Below, one piece after another: positions 11,873-12,457 of a stretch of 12,457 nucleotides of DNA. The stretch's first letter is position 1. Each line of letters opens with the position of its first letter. The stretch comes from Candidatus Latescibacterota bacterium (lineage in GTDB: Bacteria; Latescibacterota; MVCY01), in assembly GCA_030608245.1 (NCBI GenBank), contig JAUWEO010000026.1, positions 1-12,457 on the forward strand, given 5' to 3'. The position numbers and the translations under genes are program-made. The notes beneath the pieces are model-generated. The model worked only from the letters and a program-made list of their open reading frames with translations, made no database searches and was not told the DNA's origin.

Positions 11873-12457
11873 ATGGTCTTTTCTCTGCTTTTCAGAAAGT
11901 CAGCTTTAGCTGTCTGCTTCTTGATCTGGCTTATCACTCCCTTGCGGGGGGAGACAACAGAGATCAGGGCATTGTGGGTGGTCAAAGATGCCCTTTATTC
12001 TCCCGCCACTGTGCTTCAAATGATAGAAGTAGCCCGGGAAAATGAGTTCAACCTGATCCTAGTACAGGTGAGATCCCGAGGGGATGCTTACTATCGAAGC
12101 GAGTTGGTCCCCCTGGCAGAAGCGATTCAACAAAGCCAGGATCCAGGATTTGACCCTCTGCAATTAGCTGTCGAACAAGGACACCGCGCCGGCCTACAGG
12201 TGCACGTCTGGGTTAACACCTTCATCCTCTGGTCCTCCTCCTCCCACCCTGTCGACCCTACCCATATCTTTCACCTTCATCCCGAATGGTTTGCCTGTTC
12301 AGATGGCAGCAAAACCAGACCGGGAGGGACATACCTCTCTCCCGAGCTGCCCCAGGTAAAAGGACATCTATTGAGTGTGATAGAAGAGATCATCGAAAAC
12401 TATCCGATAGACGGACTTCATTTAGACTATGTAAGATATCGCAATAACCATTATGAT
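11873..12457 (+). CDS. Exported GHL10/DUF187-type glycoside hydrolase-like protein, N-terminal part
   Basis: The open frame runs from ATG at 11873 to the window end (195 residues, no stop). Residues 1–26 look like a signal peptide: basic FRK, hydrophobic ALAVCFLIWLITPL, then a possible cleavage after LRG. The rest resembles the GHL10 (DUF187) TIM-barrel family: EIRALWVV at 30–37, LILVQVRSRGDAYY, GLQVHVWVNTF (108–118), HPEWF, YLSPELPQVKGHLL and the key GLHLDYVRYR (181–190) with acidic D185. Members are predicted to act on polysaccharide, possibly cell wall; the substrate is unknown here. GGTGAGGG at 11856–11863 is a ribosome binding site just after the terminator T-run. It is unrelated to the ribosomal operon. 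Confidence 0.85.
   Translation, partial: MVFSLLFRKSALAVCFLIWLITPLRGETTEIRALWVVKDALYSPATVLQMIEVARENEFNLILVQVRSRGDAYYRSELVPLAEAIQQSQDPGFDPLQLAVEQGHRAGLQVHVWVNTFILWSSSSHPVDPTHIFHLHPEWFACSDGSKTRPGGTYLSPELPQVKGHLLSVIEEIIENYPIDGLHLDYVRYRNNHYD

Noticed and set aside
11839..12045. Plus-strand open frame overlapping the last gene
   Set aside because: It starts in the terminator stem and uses another frame than the GHL10-like protein, which has a signal peptide and family motifs.

Overview
The window is a stretch of a bacterial chromosome carrying the fused S10–spc–alpha ribosomal protein supercluster, from the last codons of rplV to rplQ. All recognisable genes are on the + strand. Order: rplV (3' end), rpsC, rplP, rpmC, rpsQ, rplN, rplX, rplE, rpsN, rpsH, rplF, rplR, rpsE, rpmD, rplO, secY, adk, infA, rpmJ, rpsM, rpsK, rpsD, rpoA, rplQ. 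A strong intrinsic terminator follows at about 11811–11850. After it comes the 5' part of an unrelated gene for an exported GHL10/DUF187-type glycoside hydrolase-like protein, which runs off the window.

Organism: clearly bacterial, since it has bacterial-type L36, IF-1, rpoA and SecY. Proteins that exist with or without zinc sites are all the cysteine-bearing type here (S14 type Z, S4, L24, L36, Adk lid). The order is canonical, but map (methionine aminopeptidase), often found between adk and infA, is missing. Base composition is near half G+C and start codons are mixed (ATG, GTG, TTG). I cannot name the phylum; an uncultured, non-proteobacterial lineage is plausible but is inference.

Layout: 1–1701 is the end of the S10 group (L22, S3, L16, L29, S17). 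1761–8262 is the spc group (L14 to L15, SecY, Adk). 8278–8687 holds infA and rpmJ. 8772–11782 is the alpha group (S13, S11, S4, RpoA, L17). Products are structural proteins of both subunits, the Sec translocon channel, adenylate kinase, IF-1 and the RNA polymerase alpha subunit, so the cluster couples growth-rate genes in what is probably one long read-through transcriptional unit. No clear internal promoter was found.

The genes are ordinary. The less ordinary content is in the spacers. Several are long for such an operon (86, 90, 230, 71, 84 and 156 bases) and contain short palindromic or inverted-repeat elements, some of which appear related across spacers: 1703–1736 with 5794–5827 (opposite orientation), and 5412–5443 with 9244–9270. 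The spacers 2471–2556 and 10333–10404 hold nothing I recognise beyond the downstream ribosome binding sites. No tRNA, rRNA, CRISPR array, transposase or novel multi-gene system was found.
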